Source of the DNA: Stanieria sp. NIES-3757
GTDB taxonomy: Bacteria; Cyanobacteriota; Cyanobacteriia; Cyanobacteriales; Xenococcaceae
Reading direction: 5' to 3'
Assembly: GCA_002355455.1 (NCBI GenBank)
Contig: AP017375.1
Span: 124,001-188,000 of the forward strand
DNA length: 64,000 nucleotides
Shown here: piece after piece, positions 9,270 to 19,236 of the stretch
Layout of the letters: each line of letters opens with the position of its first letter
Position numbering within the stretch: the stretch's first letter is position 1
Notes under the pieces: generated by a model
What the model saw: the letters and a program-made list of their open reading frames with translations, nothing else
Told to the model about the DNA's origin: nothing
The model's database searches: none
Made by a program: the position numbers and the translations under genes

Positions 9270-10799
9270 TTACTTTTGGGTAGTATTTTCTGTTTGGGTA
9301 TAGAGCATTAAAGTTTGGGGAATGATTTGATTGAGATTACCAGCACCCAAAAACACAACTAAATCACCTGGTTGCAAAATTTGTCGATGAAGGAAATCCC
9401 CTAGAGAAGTTAAACAAGAATGATAATAAACTTGAGAGTGATGTTGTGCGATCGCTTCTGCTACTTGTTCACCTTCAATTCCGCTCTGATTATTTTCTCC
9501 TGCACTATAAATATCGGTAGCAACTACTAAATCTGCATCACTAAAAGAAGTTGCAAATTCTTGCAGAAATGTATGGGTGCGACTATAGCGATGAGGTTGA
9601 AAAACAGCTATTACTCTATGTTTATCTGCATCTTCTTGTATTTTTAAACGAGCAGCAGCTAGAGTTGCTTTGATTTCACTAGGATGGTGAGCATAATCAT
9701 CGATAAAAGTAATATTATTAGCTTCACCACGATGTTCAAATCTTCGTTTTGTGCCAGAAAAACTAGCTAAAGCTTTGGCAATTACAGGAAATTCTAAACC
9801 TAATTTTCTACCAACTGCTACCGCAGCTAAAGCATTACTCAGGTTGTGTTTTCCAAGTAATTGTAATTGTAAATCTCCTAAATATTTTCCCCGTTCCCAA
9901 ACTTGAGCTTGACACCCTTGATAATAATAGGAAATATCCTTGATTAGATAATCTGCGTCTGTCTTAGGATTGAGACTATAACTAATATCAACTGGCAAAT
10001 TTTGACGCACTACTTCATCATCAAAACAACCAATTAAAGTTCCACATTGTCGAGCAAAAGTTTGAAAAATTTGAACTACTTCTTCTAAACTCTTATAATG
10101 ATCGGGATGGTCTAATTCAATATTAGTAATTATGCCAATTGTAGGAGAATGTTTCACCAAAGAACCATCAGATTCATCTGCTTCTGCTACTAAAAACTCA
10201 CTTTCCCCAATCCGAGCGTTACCTTCCCAAGCATCTACTTCACCCCCAACAATAATAGTAGGGTCTAAACCTGCTCTCAGGAGCATATAACTAATCATAC
10301 TACTGGTAGTAGTCTTACCATGAGTCCCCGAAACTGCAATACTATAAGAATCTGCAATTAAAGCAGCTAAAAGATCGGAACGGTGAAAAATTGGGCAACC
10401 CAATTCTAGGGCAGCTTGATATTCAGGATTATTAGGATTAATAGCAGTAGAACAAACAATTTGAGGTAAATAATTTGCTATACCATTTTGATGAGAATAT
10501 CTAGCTGAAATAGCAGCATGATTTGAATTTGTTTCTGTAATATTTCCTGCCAATAATACTGAAGAAGTTTGACAAATTACTTCGGGTTGATAATTAAAAA
10601 AGTTTAGATTTGCTGCTGCTTGTGAAGTAAAAACATGAACCCCTAAACTTTGAAGTCTTTCAGTAATATGACTAGTTTTAAGATCCGAACCAGATACAGG
10701 TAGTTGTCGTTTAGCAACAATATAAGCTAAAGCTGACATTCCAATTCCGCCGACACCAATAAAATGAAATGGTTTGCCACTTAAATCTACTTTGTTCAC
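9270..10799 (-). CDS. murC: UDP-N-acetylmuramate--L-alanine ligase
   Basis: MurC adds L-alanine to UDP-MurNAc with ATP, the first peptide step of peptidoglycan assembly. The N-terminal Rossmann motif FHFIGVGGIGMSALAYI binds the UDP substrate. SGTHGKTTTSSM is the ATP P-loop, and ELDHPDHY and YAHHPSEIKATL are typical Mur ligase motifs. The frame extends to a GTG at 10907, but the GTG at 10799 has an excellent ribosome-binding site (AAGGAG, 9 bases away). It also gives an N-terminus like other cyanobacterial MurC proteins, so 509 residues is preferred. It is followed by murB on the same strand. Confidence 0.94.
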   Translation of the reverse strand: MNKVDLSGKPFHFIGVGGIGMSALAYIVAKRQLPVSGSDLKTSHITERLQSLGVHVFTSQAAANLNFFNYQPEVICQTSSVLLAGNITETNSNHAAISARYSHQNGIANYLPQIVCSTAINPNNPEYQAALELGCPIFHRSDLLAALIADSYSIAVSGTHGKTTTSSMISYMLLRAGLDPTIIVGGEVDAWEGNARIGESEFLVAEADESDGSLVKHSPTIGIITNIELDHPDHYKSLEEVVQIFQTFARQCGTLIGCFDDEVVRQNLPVDISYSLNPKTDADYLIKDISYYYQGCQAQVWERGKYLGDLQLQLLGKHNLSNALAAVAVGRKLGLEFPVIAKALASFSGTKRRFEHRGEANNITFIDDYAHHPSEIKATLAAARLKIQEDADKHRVIAVFQPHRYSRTHTFLQEFATSFSDADLVVATDIYSAGENNQSGIEGEQVAEAIAQHHSQVYYHSCLTSLGDFLHRQILQPGDLVVFLGAGNLNQIIPQTLMLYTQTENTTQK

Positions 10800-11152
10800 C
10801 CTTAAATCTCCTTCTACACCACTCAAGCGGTGGTTAGCGCGTTGCTCTAAATAATTACGGGCTATGATAACAAGATTTTTTTGGTCTAGGTATAAGCAAT
10901 TAGTCACAAATTAGTAAAACTCTTTGAATTGTTAACACTCATCAAAAAATAAATAAGTTTCTTTACGCAAAACAAAACTTCAAAGTTATGAGTATTTTTA
11001 AGTATAAATTTATAACTTCAGGTAATGTTGATGTTTTCTGTCAGATTGATCGATCAAAATTACAGTATTGAATTATTCAGACTTTACGATATGATGAGTC
11101 ATATTAAGAATCTTTTAATCTATTCATCTAACAAAATAGAGGGCAAGACGCA

Positions 11153-12172
11153 GTGATTAGAGTAGCGATTAACGGCTTTGGACGTATTGGACGTAACTTT
11201 GTAAGATGTTGGCTAGGAAGAGAAAATAGCCAATTAGAATTGGTAGGGATCAATGATACTTCCGATCCTAGAACCAACGCCCATCTGTTGAGATACGACT
11301 CTATGCTGGGTGTTCTTAAAGGTTTTGATATTGAAGCTGATGCTAATTCAATAATTGTTAATGGTAAAACTATTAAATGTGTATCAGATCGTAATCCTCT
11401 CAACTTGCCCTGGAAAGATTGGGGAGTAGATTTAATTATTGAGTCTACCGGTGTTTTTGTTGATGAAGCAGGTGCATCTAAACATTTACAAGCAGGGGCG
11501 AAAAAAGTCTTAATTACTGCTCCTGGTAAAGGTGGTGGTATCGGTACTTATGTAATGGGTGTCAACCACAAAGATTACGAACACGGTAAAGAAAATATTG
11601 TTAGTAATGCTAGCTGTACTACTAACTGTCTTGCACCTGTAGTTAAAGTGCTACACGAGAATTTTGGGATCATCAAAGGTACGATGACTACTACTCACAG
11701 TTATACTGGTGACCAACGTATTCTTGATGCTAGCCACCGCGACTTAAGAAGAGCTAGAGCAGCAGCTATTAATATTGTTCCTACTTCTACTGGTGCTGCT
11801 AAAGCAGTTGCTTTAGTGCTACCAGAATTAAAAGGCAAACTGAATGGTATTGCTTTGCGTGTACCTACCCCCAACGTTTCTGTAGTTGATTTTGTAGCTC
11901 AAGTTGAGAAGAAAACAATTACCGAAGAAGTTAATGAAGCTTTGAAAAGAGCAGCAGAAGGAGAACTAAAAGGATTTTTGGGTTATAATGATTTGCCTTT
12001 AGTTTCCTGTGACTATCGTGGTACTGATGAGTCTTCAATTGTTGATGCTAGTTTAACGTTGGTTATGGATGGTGACATGGTTAAAGTTGTTGCCTGGTAT
12101 GACAATGAATGGGGTTATTCTCAACGAGTTGTTGACTTAGCTGAATTAGTTGCTCAAAAATGGCAAGCTTAA
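11153..12172 (+). CDS. gap2: Photosynthetic type glyceraldehyde-3-phosphate dehydrogenase
   Basis: This enzyme reduces 1,3-bisphosphoglycerate in the Calvin cycle and can use NADPH. The 339-residue protein begins at a GTG with [20 protein letters not shown], the nucleotide-binding fold. The catalytic cysteine is in [31 protein letters not shown] and the overall length match the Gap2 (plastid-like, dual cofactor) class rather than glycolytic Gap1. A cyanobacterium uses it mainly in the light. It stands alone, divergent from murC, with a hairpin and T-rich tail just after the stop. Confidence 0.95.
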   Translation: MIRVAINGFGRIGRNFVRCWLGRENSQLELVGINDTSDPRTNAHLLRYDSMLGVLKGFDIEADANSIIVNGKTIKCVSDRNPLNLPWKDWGVDLIIESTGVFVDEAGASKHLQAGAKKVLITAPGKGGGIGTYVMGVNHKDYEHGKENIVSNASCTTNCLAPVVKVLHENFGIIKGTMTTTHSYTGDQRILDASHRDLRRARAAAINIVPTSTGAAKAVALVLPELKGKLNGIALRVPTPNVSVVDFVAQVEKKTITEEVNEALKRAAEGELKGFLGYNDLPLVSCDYRGTDESSIVDASLTLVMDGDMVKVVAWYDNEWGYSQRVVDLAELVAQKWQA

Positions 12173-12202
12173 TTAATTGAATTACAGTTTAATTAAATAC
12201 TT

Positions 12203-12240
12203 AATTCCCTTGATTGTTGGTTGCGATCGGGGAATTTTTA
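12203..12240 (+). terminator. Probable terminator of gap2
   Basis: AATTCCC pairs with GGGGAATT across a 19-base spacer and is followed directly by a T-rich run. It begins about 30 bases after the gap2 stop. The spacer contains part of a HIP1-like sequence. Confidence 0.5.
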
Positions 12241-12437
12241 TTATGTCTAAAATTATATAGCACTACGGTTTTTGGTTATAAGATCAGATTTTTCTGTAAA
12301 AATAATTCATGAATTATCTCTACAGTTAGTGTTTTGTCATAATCTTTATTCGTAATGCTATACAACTATTGATGTCTGTACTTTATTATTTTTTTGCCCT
12401 ATTTTAAAAGCAATTTGCTTTAATTGAATAAAAGAAA

Positions 12438-13529
12438 TTAATTATGATCGGTGTTGATATATTTAAATAGAGAACCACAAGCTACACGGGTTCGTTTGGC
12501 TGCATTGTTCCATAACATTAATGCTACTTCTTCTAATTTGTGATTGTCCGCTTCTAGCATTCTCGACAACACACTAGCGTTAATAAACGACCAAAAAGAA
12601 CAAGATTCTAGCAGATAGGGTTCTTGAGTTTGGGAATGGATGCGAAAATCATAGAGGGAATAATCGCGACATCCTAAAGCTTGATGGGCATTTTTGACCG
12701 CTTCAGTTAGTTTATCCCACAATTGGGGAGATACTTGAGCAGGACAAGCAATATTAACTGGTTGCCTGATTAGCATGCCATCAGATTTAGTACCTAGTTT
12801 ACTATCTACGGTTCTAATCGGTTTGTCTTCGGTTAATAAATATTCAATTGCGGGTAAGACGTATAATTCTCCTTCTTTTTCGATCACACCAACGCGCAAT
12901 TCTCTACCTGGAATGTATTCTTCTATTAGCAGGGTATCGTCATATTCAAACCCTATTTGCAAGGCAGTTTCGATTTCAGATTCGTTTTTGACTAGACTTA
13001 TCCCCATCGAATTATCTTCAGAGTTGGGTTTGACGATAAAAGGTAATTCTATATTTAAGAGATCGCCTTTTTTAAATTGCTGTGCTTTTGCGATCCGAAC
13101 GCCTACGGACGATACAATATTTCTGGTATGAGATTTATTGGTAGCTAATGCGGTACACTCTGCTCTAGAACCTACTACAGGAATACCTAAGATATCTTCA
13201 AATAAGGCTCGATAACTAGTCATTCCAGGAAAACAAAACATATGAGGCACAACTACATCGATTTGAGGTAGTCGAGCGATCGCTTTTGAGAAAGGTATTT
13301 TAACGGATAGTTTGTCCAAAGATGCGCCAAGCTGCCATAAACCATCGGGATGCACTACGGCGTAATAACTTCTAACCTTTGCTGGTTGTACTACTTCTCT
13401 TGCATAGATCAAAGACAATTTGTAGTAAAACTCGGAGACAGCAGAACCAACTAAATGTAAAACTGATAAAAAAGGAGTTTGTAAATAAGATTCGACTCTA
13501 GCTGTCGAAATATTTTTTGTGGTTGTCAT
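12438..13529 (-). CDS. ATP-grasp ligase related to D-alanine--D-alanine ligase
   Basis: The 363-residue protein has the three-part layout of the D-Ala-D-Ala ligase group. It has an N-terminal domain ending near LPQIDVVVPHMFCFPGMTS, an ATP-grasp core with PFIVKPNSEDNSMGISLV (phosphate loop) and LLIEEYIPGRELRVGVIEKEG, and a C-terminal catalytic region. The usual metal motif (acid, then Glu-x-Asn) appears as YDFRIH and LLESCSFWSF, so Asn seems replaced by Cys. That suggests a substrate other than D-Ala-D-Ala; peptide or amino-acid ligases such as MysD are relatives. The ATG at 13529 was chosen over an upstream TTG. No operon partner is present. Confidence 0.7.
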   Translation of the reverse strand: MTTTKNISTARVESYLQTPFLSVLHLVGSAVSEFYYKLSLIYAREVVQPAKVRSYYAVVHPDGLWQLGASLDKLSVKIPFSKAIARLPQIDVVVPHMFCFPGMTSYRALFEDILGIPVVGSRAECTALATNKSHTRNIVSSVGVRIAKAQQFKKGDLLNIELPFIVKPNSEDNSMGISLVKNESEIETALQIGFEYDDTLLIEEYIPGRELRVGVIEKEGELYVLPAIEYLLTEDKPIRTVDSKLGTKSDGMLIRQPVNIACPAQVSPQLWDKLTEAVKNAHQALGCRDYSLYDFRIHSQTQEPYLLESCSFWSFINASVLSRMLEADNHKLEEVALMLWNNAAKRTRVACGSLFKYINTDHN

Positions 13530-13801
13530 ATTTAATTGATTAATAATACCAATTTGGCAAATACAGCTTATTTTAAGATTTATGTTTATTTTTGATGTAA
13601 TACTTTCGATAGAGGTTGTCAACAGTAAACGGCGATCGCTTGCCAGTTATACTATTTCCCATTAGATTTACTATAGATGGGCTGTGGGGCGACTGGGAGA
13701 GTTAAAGAACGATTTGTAGTTTTATTTTTCGGGAATTGGTATTACCAGTTTATTAATCGATCCTTCTGCCCCTCTCATCACGATCTGCAACGTTATACTA
13801 A

Positions 13802-16800
13802 TTAATTAGACAAACGTAATAAAGAACCGCGATCGCTTTTGTAAACTTCAATTCTGGTTTGAAAGGCTTCTTTGAATTGAGGCATGTGAGTAACTGTTAG
13901 GATGCAAGCAAAGTCAGACGCGATCGCATTAATGGCTGCGACTAATCTTTCACAACCTTCACTATCTTGAGTACCAAATCCTTCATCTACTATGAGTAAT
14001 TGTAGAGATGTTCCTGCTCTTTGAGCAAGTAATTTTGCTAGAGCTAAACGAATTGAAAAGTTAATCCGAAAAGCTTCACCACCAGAATAGGTTTCGTAGG
14101 GACGAGTACCTCTAGCGTCTGCGATTAAAATATCTAAAGTATCGATTAGTTTGGTATTTTTTTTGCTACTACTTTTCCCTGCTTTTTGAGTTAAAAATTG
14201 AACGTGAAATTGGTTTCCAGTTAATCGAGCTAAAATATGATTGGTTTCTGCTTCTAGCTGAGGTAAAATATTTTCAATCATTAAAGCTTGAATGCCATTT
14301 TTACCAAAAGCTTGTCCTAATTCTTGATAAATACGATAATTTTTGTCAATTTCTTTGAGTTGTTGGCAACTAGTTTGATATTGATTTTTAAGTTCACCAA
14401 TTTGGACTAAAGTTTGTTGTAATCTTCCTGTTTGAATAATTAATTCATCTAATTGTTGACGACGTTGATAAATTTGTTGTTCTAAAGTTTGAATTTCTTG
14501 GCGATAGTCATTAATTTGTTCTCTTTGAGTAATATAATTATCGATTTGGGTTTGACTAACAGTTTTATCTTGTAGTCTTAATTCGAGTAGTTGTTGTAAT
14601 TCTTCCAGACGAATTTGTAGTTGGGGATATTGTTGTTTAGCTTGAGTTAATTCTTGATAGCGTAAATACCAAGTTTGAGCCTGACAAAGTTGACTAAGAA
14701 GGTTTTGATGTTGAGTTTGATCGTAACCTAATTGAGCAATTGTTTGTTGAACTTGTTCAATTTGCTGTTGAATTTCTGAAGTGGTATGTAATTGTTCAAT
14801 CTTTTCTTGTAGCGATTGAATTTGTTCTAATAATTGTGGTTTTTGGTTTTCTATATTAGCTTGTCGTTTTTTAGCATCTTCGATTTTGGCTTGTTTAATC
14901 TCTGCCCATCGCCAACGTTCTACTTCTCCTCGGACTAAAGCATGAGTTTGTTCGTCATAATTAAAATTTTTGATTTCAGTATTTAATTGGTTTAAGTCTA
15001 ATTGGAATTCTTGAGCATAGTTACCAGTTGCTAATAAGTTTTCTATTTCTTCTTGTTCTGCTTTAATATTTTTAAGTTGTTTATGAATTTCTCCTGTCGC
15101 TTCTAATTGAGCTTCTAATTGTCCTAGTTGTAATTGAAGCGAGTCATAAGTTGTTAATTCATGGTCTAATTGTTTATACTCTTTTCTTAATAGTTGTAAT
15201 TCCCTTTCACAAGCAGCTAATTGTTCTCTAATTACCCAAATTTGTTCTTGAATTTCTTTTTGTTGTTTTTGAGTTTTATCAATTACATGATTGCGATGAT
15301 GTTCATCTAACTCTCTTTCGCATAAAGGACAAACTGCTTCAGGAATTCCTAGTAAATCTAGTTTTTGTTGTAATTCTTGAAACTGTCTTTCATAAACTCT
15401 TTGATTCGCTTGTAAAGTTGTTTGAAAATCTCTTCTTTCTTCTCCTTTTTCTCTAACTCTCTTTTGATAAATTTTCTTTTTATCTAATTCATCAATTTGG
15501 GCATCAATAGTTAATACTGCCTGGCGCATTTGCGGTACTTTCGCAATTTGTTCGGCTAATTGTTCAGAAGCTTGTTGAATTTGTTCTAATTTAACGGAAA
15601 GTTTAGTTTCTATTCGTTCAATTTCAAGTTGTAGATTGTTTTTTTGTTGTAATAAAGGGGTAACATATTGTTGAATTTGGTCTAACTCAATTAATCTTTG
15701 ACGATGCTGATTTAATTGTTCTAAACCTGCTTCTACTTCAGATGAACGAGCTAAAATCTGTTCAATTTCTTGGGCTTGTTGTTCGATTGCTTCTAAACGA
15801 GTTTGTACTTGACTAATTTGTAAATTTAATTCATTATTTTGTTGATTTAATTGTTGTTCAAATTGAGTTAATTGCTTTTGTGACTGTTGATAAGTTGCAA
15901 ATTTAGCCGAAAAATCTTTTTCTTGTTCTTGCCAACTTAATAATTGATTGTACTGCTGAACAATTTCTGGTTCTTGGGCAATTAATTGTTCTAGTTGCTG
16001 TAATTGAGTTTGTAAGAAAGTTAAATCTTTTGACAAGCGATCGCAATCTTGAATCAGATTTTGATATTGAGTTTGTTGAACTGTAATTTGTTGTTCCCAA
16101 GCTTGACGTTGATGTTCAATTACTTGTAAATCTTGCAGACGAATACGATTTTGTTCTTGTAATTGTTGCAGTTGATTGATTTGATTTTCTAACTCAACTA
16201 ATTCCTGTTGCGTAAATTTTTCTTGGGCTAATTGTTCTTCTAATAAAGTTATACTTTGTCTAAGTTGTTCTGCTTGTCCTTTATATTCTTTAGCCAAATC
16301 TTTTGACTGAACAGCTAACTGTTCATAACGATCTAATTTTAATAAATCTGCTAAAATTTGTTTGCGATCGCTTGGACGACGTAACATAAATTCATCTGCC
16401 CTTCCCTGTCTTAAATAGGCAGAATTAATAAACGTATCGTAATCTAACTTTAAAGCAGTAATAATTTCTTCCTGGGTAGCTTTCATTCCCTTAGCAGTAA
16501 TCGAACGAAACCTTCCTGACTCAGTTACCACCTGAAATTCCAACGCACTACTTTTTCCCCGAGATCTACTGCGGATAATACGATAGGTTTGTTGATGACA
16601 AATAAAATCAAAATCAACTCGCACATGATTTACGCCTGCATGAATCACATCATCTTCTGTTGCTGTACGAGTTTTTCCCCAAACTACCCAAGTAATTGCT
16701 TCAAGTAAAGAAGATTTTCCTGCCCCATTCGCCCCACAAATACAAGCAGTATGTAATCCTCGAAAATCTAAAGTTGCTTCGCGATAACTTAGAAAGTTTT

Positions 16801-16825
16801 TCAGCGTTAGTTGTAAAGGAATCAT
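13802..16825 (-). CDS. sbcC: SbcC/Rad50-type exonuclease ATPase subunit
   Basis: SbcC is the SMC-like ATPase subunit of the SbcCD nuclease, which trims DNA ends and hairpins. The 1007-residue protein has Walker A GANGAGKSS (residues 31-39), two long Gln/Leu-rich coiled-coil arms, and a zinc hook CPLC at residues 499-502 that lets two molecules dimerise. The ABC signature YSGGEAF (from about 913) and Walker B LLIVDEGFG (about 943-951) follow. The length is typical. No sbcD is adjacent, which is common in cyanobacteria. It begins at a clear ATG, and the promoter must lie in the 370-base spacer upstream. Confidence 0.93.
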   Translation of the reverse strand: MIPLQLTLKNFLSYREATLDFRGLHTACICGANGAGKSSLLEAITWVVWGKTRTATEDDVIHAGVNHVRVDFDFICHQQTYRIIRSRSRGKSSALEFQVVTESGRFRSITAKGMKATQEEIITALKLDYDTFINSAYLRQGRADEFMLRRPSDRKQILADLLKLDRYEQLAVQSKDLAKEYKGQAEQLRQSITLLEEQLAQEKFTQQELVELENQINQLQQLQEQNRIRLQDLQVIEHQRQAWEQQITVQQTQYQNLIQDCDRLSKDLTFLQTQLQQLEQLIAQEPEIVQQYNQLLSWQEQEKDFSAKFATYQQSQKQLTQFEQQLNQQNNELNLQISQVQTRLEAIEQQAQEIEQILARSSEVEAGLEQLNQHRQRLIELDQIQQYVTPLLQQKNNLQLEIERIETKLSVKLEQIQQASEQLAEQIAKVPQMRQAVLTIDAQIDELDKKKIYQKRVREKGEERRDFQTTLQANQRVYERQFQELQQKLDLLGIPEAVCPLCERELDEHHRNHVIDKTQKQQKEIQEQIWVIREQLAACERELQLLRKEYKQLDHELTTYDSLQLQLGQLEAQLEATGEIHKQLKNIKAEQEEIENLLATGNYAQEFQLDLNQLNTEIKNFNYDEQTHALVRGEVERWRWAEIKQAKIEDAKKRQANIENQKPQLLEQIQSLQEKIEQLHTTSEIQQQIEQVQQTIAQLGYDQTQHQNLLSQLCQAQTWYLRYQELTQAKQQYPQLQIRLEELQQLLELRLQDKTVSQTQIDNYITQREQINDYRQEIQTLEQQIYQRRQQLDELIIQTGRLQQTLVQIGELKNQYQTSCQQLKEIDKNYRIYQELGQAFGKNGIQALMIENILPQLEAETNHILARLTGNQFHVQFLTQKAGKSSSKKNTKLIDTLDILIADARGTRPYETYSGGEAFRINFSIRLALAKLLAQRAGTSLQLLIVDEGFGTQDSEGCERLVAAINAIASDFACILTVTHMPQFKEAFQTRIEVYKSDRGSLLRLSN

Positions 16826-16956
16826 GCTTTACTGAAGTATCATCAAGAGATATTTAGTATATTTGCATTGTTTTCTAGTCTAGGAGGAGATTCAAAGTAT
16901 AGTTGATAAATCTTAATATAAGTTATTCTCCAACCAAACTGTACATAAACAAAAAA

Positions 16957-16988
16957 TTTAGAGGCATTCTCGAAAGAACGTCTCTAAA
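16957..16988 (-). terminator. Strong Rho-independent type terminator (minus strand)
   Basis: A 14-bp stem with one G-T pair and one mismatch closes a TTCG tetraloop (as read on the minus strand) and is followed by TTTTTTG. It is oriented to stop transcripts from the small gene at 17199-17351 before they reach sbcC. Confidence 0.7.
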
Positions 16989-17198
16989 ATTAGGATTGAT
17001 TATGTTATAGCATTCCTATTGAAGTTGTGAGAATTAACGATCAATGGTTTTTGATAATAGTTGATAGTTAATAGTTAATTGATTGAGGGTGCGTTAATCC
17101 TAACTTATTAACAATTAGCAATGAACCATCAGGAAATATATTTCTAGAGTTTTATTTTCAATAATTTAGGATTGCTTCAGTTTAATTTTACTCAAATC

Positions 17199-17351
17199 TT
17201 ACCAATCTATTCTAGAGTTTGATTGATAAATCTCTCCATCAAAAGGTTGGACTCCAATCGCTGGATATTCGTCATCATTGGGCCCAAAAATTCTTACAAA
17301 AGCTTCAGTAAGGTATTGAATGAAATTTTTTAAGTTACGCTCAATACTCAT
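17199..17351 (-). CDS. Conserved small protein with VQPFDGE motif (50 residues)
   Basis: A 50-residue frame begins at an ATG with GGTGAG 6 bases upstream. It encodes a helical start (MSIERNLKNFIQYLTEAF) followed by RIFGPNDDEYPAIGVQPFDG and a polar end. Short proteins with a similar GPxDDxYPxxGVQPF core occur widely in cyanobacteria as hypothetical proteins, as I recall, but I know no function. The first half is a possible amphipathic helix. A strong terminator on the same strand about 210 bases downstream supports independent transcription. It is too short for many gene finders. Confidence 0.7.
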   Translation of the reverse strand: MSIERNLKNFIQYLTEAFVRIFGPNDDEYPAIGVQPFDGEIYQSNSRIDW

Positions 17352-17815
17352 AATTTCTCACCTTAAATTTTGCTAACGGTTGACTACGAAATTACAATCT
17401 ATAAAGATTGTAACTAAGTTCAGAAACGTCAAGCGATTCAGAATTTTTCCTAAAGAGATAAAGAATAAATCGTAGAAAAAAAATAAAATCTATTGCGGTT
17501 ATACTTGCTCCCTTTCGGCTTATTACTCAAGATCGCATCAGGTTCATGATTCAATTATGAGAACAATCCTGAGAATTTGGTTGGGAGCGCAACAATTATT
17601 GAAGCTTGTTGATAATAGTTATTTTTATTAGTTATTTATTAGTTAAATTTCTAAAGTTTTTTTAAGTAAATTGTTGATACAAGAGATGAGATTGTTCAAA
17701 ACTTAATTTTTTTATATTCAACTCTTTATTTTTACGCAAGAAGCTTACGTATTAAAATAGTTATTTCTACTTACTAAAAATTTTAAAAGTATTAATTTAG
17801 TTTTTATTGAGATAT
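17352..17815. other. Spacer upstream of the NAD cluster
   Basis: About 460 bases without a convincing gene between the 50-residue protein and pncB, which are divergent. It must hold both promoters. The pncB-proximal end carries the palindrome listed separately. The rest is AT-rich and shows no clear RNA structure. Confidence 0.5.
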
Positions 17816-17836
17816 TTATGGTAATATTTACCATAA
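17816..17836. promoter_or_regulatory. 21-bp palindrome upstream of pncB, candidate NrtR operator
   Basis: A perfect inverted repeat has 9-bp arms TTATGGTAA and TTACCATAA separated by TAT. Its centre is about 38 bases before the pncB ATG, where it would overlap the promoter or early transcript. The gene for an NrtR-like regulator lies 2 kb downstream in the same cluster, and NrtR proteins are known to bind palindromes before NAD genes. Assignment to this regulator is inference. Confidence 0.65.
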
Positions 17837-17863
17837 CAAGATTAGAATACCACCGATAAAACT

Positions 17864-19225
17864 ATGATACCAGAAGAAGAACTAACAATTTCTTCCCAAG
17901 ACTATTCTTTACTGACCGATCTTTATCAATTGACGATGGCAGCCTGTTACACAGGAGAAAAAATTGCCGATCGCAGGGCTAGTTTTGAATTATTTGTTCG
18001 TAAGCTGCCCCCTAACTTCGGTTATTTAATTGCGATGGGATTAGCTCAGGCATTGGAGTATTTGGAAAAGTTGCAGTTTAATCAAACTCAGATCGAAGCA
18101 CTCCAAGCTACAGGAATCTTTGCCCATGCACCAACCCAATTTTGGTCTTTATTAGAATCAGGAAGATTTGATGGGGATGTGTGGGCTGTTTTGGAAGGAG
18201 AAGCAGTTTTTGCTAATGAACCAATCTTAAGAGTAGAAGCACCTTTATGGCAGGCGCAGTTGGTTGAGACTTACTTACTCAATACGATTAATTATCAGAC
18301 AATGATTGCCACTAAAGCAGCTAGAATGCGAGATATGGCAGGAAAAAAGGCAAAATTATTGGAATTTGGGACTAGAAGAGCTTTTAGCCCTCAAGGAGCG
18401 ATCTGGGCAGCTAGAGCAGCCTTAGCAGCAGGATTTGATAGCACTTCCAATGTTTTAGCAGCTTTAAAATTAGGAAAGCAACCTAGTGGTACAATGGCTC
18501 ATGCATTGATTATGGCGATCGCAGCTTTAGCGGGAGAGGAAGACGAAGCATTTGAAGCTTTTCATCATTATTTTCCCCAAGCACCTTTGTTAATCGATAC
18601 TTACGATACTGTTGCTGCTGCTAAAAGAATAGCTCAGAAAAAGATTGAGGTTAGTGGTGTCAGAATTGATTCTGGTGATTTAGTCGAGTTATCTCAACAA
18701 GTACGTTCTTTATTGCCTGAGATCGAAATTTTTGCTAGTGGAGATTTAGATGAGTGGGAAATCAACCGCTTGCAAAGAGAAGGTGCAAACATAGATGGTT
18801 ATGGGATCGGCACAAAATTGGTAACAGGTACACCAGTCAATGGAGTTTATAAGTTAGTAGAAATAGATAGTATTCCCACAATGAAACAGTCTAGCAATAA
18901 AGCCACTTATCCAGGTCGCAAACAAATTTTTCGTCAGATCATCGATGGTGAAATTGCGCAAGATAGATTGGGATTAATTACAGAAACACCAAAATCAGGA
19001 GAAAAATCTTTATTACAGCTGGTTATGAAAGATGGTGTCAGATTACAACCACCAGAAACCTTAAATACTATTTGTCAACGCACGGCAAATTCTGTAGCAA
19101 GTCTGACAAAACAAACCCGTCAAATTAGTAATTCTCAATCAGTAACAGTAACTATCTCAGATGCTTTAAAATCTCTACAGAATGCTTGCTTAAAAACCAA
19201 TCAACCATTAATTATTCAAAATTAA
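17864..19225 (+). CDS. pncB: Nicotinate phosphoribosyltransferase
   Basis: PncB makes nicotinate mononucleotide from nicotinate and phosphoribosyl pyrophosphate, the entry of the NAD salvage route. The 453-residue protein contains LTDLYQLTMAACYTGE, FELFVRKLPPNFGYLIAMGL, the substrate region EFGTRRAFSPQGA and GVRIDSGDLVELSQQVR, all typical of the family. It is the first gene of a NAD cluster: nadD starts 11 bases after its stop, and nadE follows about 2.4 kb later. A palindrome ends 27 bases before the ATG and may control it. The start is a clear ATG (MIPEEELTISSQDYS). Confidence 0.94.
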   Translation: MIPEEELTISSQDYSLLTDLYQLTMAACYTGEKIADRRASFELFVRKLPPNFGYLIAMGLAQALEYLEKLQFNQTQIEALQATGIFAHAPTQFWSLLESGRFDGDVWAVLEGEAVFANEPILRVEAPLWQAQLVETYLLNTINYQTMIATKAARMRDMAGKKAKLLEFGTRRAFSPQGAIWAARAALAAGFDSTSNVLAALKLGKQPSGTMAHALIMAIAALAGEEDEAFEAFHHYFPQAPLLIDTYDTVAAAKRIAQKKIEVSGVRIDSGDLVELSQQVRSLLPEIEIFASGDLDEWEINRLQREGANIDGYGIGTKLVTGTPVNGVYKLVEIDSIPTMKQSSNKATYPGRKQIFRQIIDGEIAQDRLGLITETPKSGEKSLLQLVMKDGVRLQPPETLNTICQRTANSVASLTKQTRQISNSQSVTVTISDALKSLQNACLKTNQPLIIQN

Positions 19226-19236
19226 ATCAATCATCA

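Noticed and set aside
13623-13801. GGGG/CTGGGAG-rich stretch between the ATP-grasp gene and sbcC
   Set aside because: It resembles common low-complexity spacer sequence; no stable repeat unit or element end could be defined.
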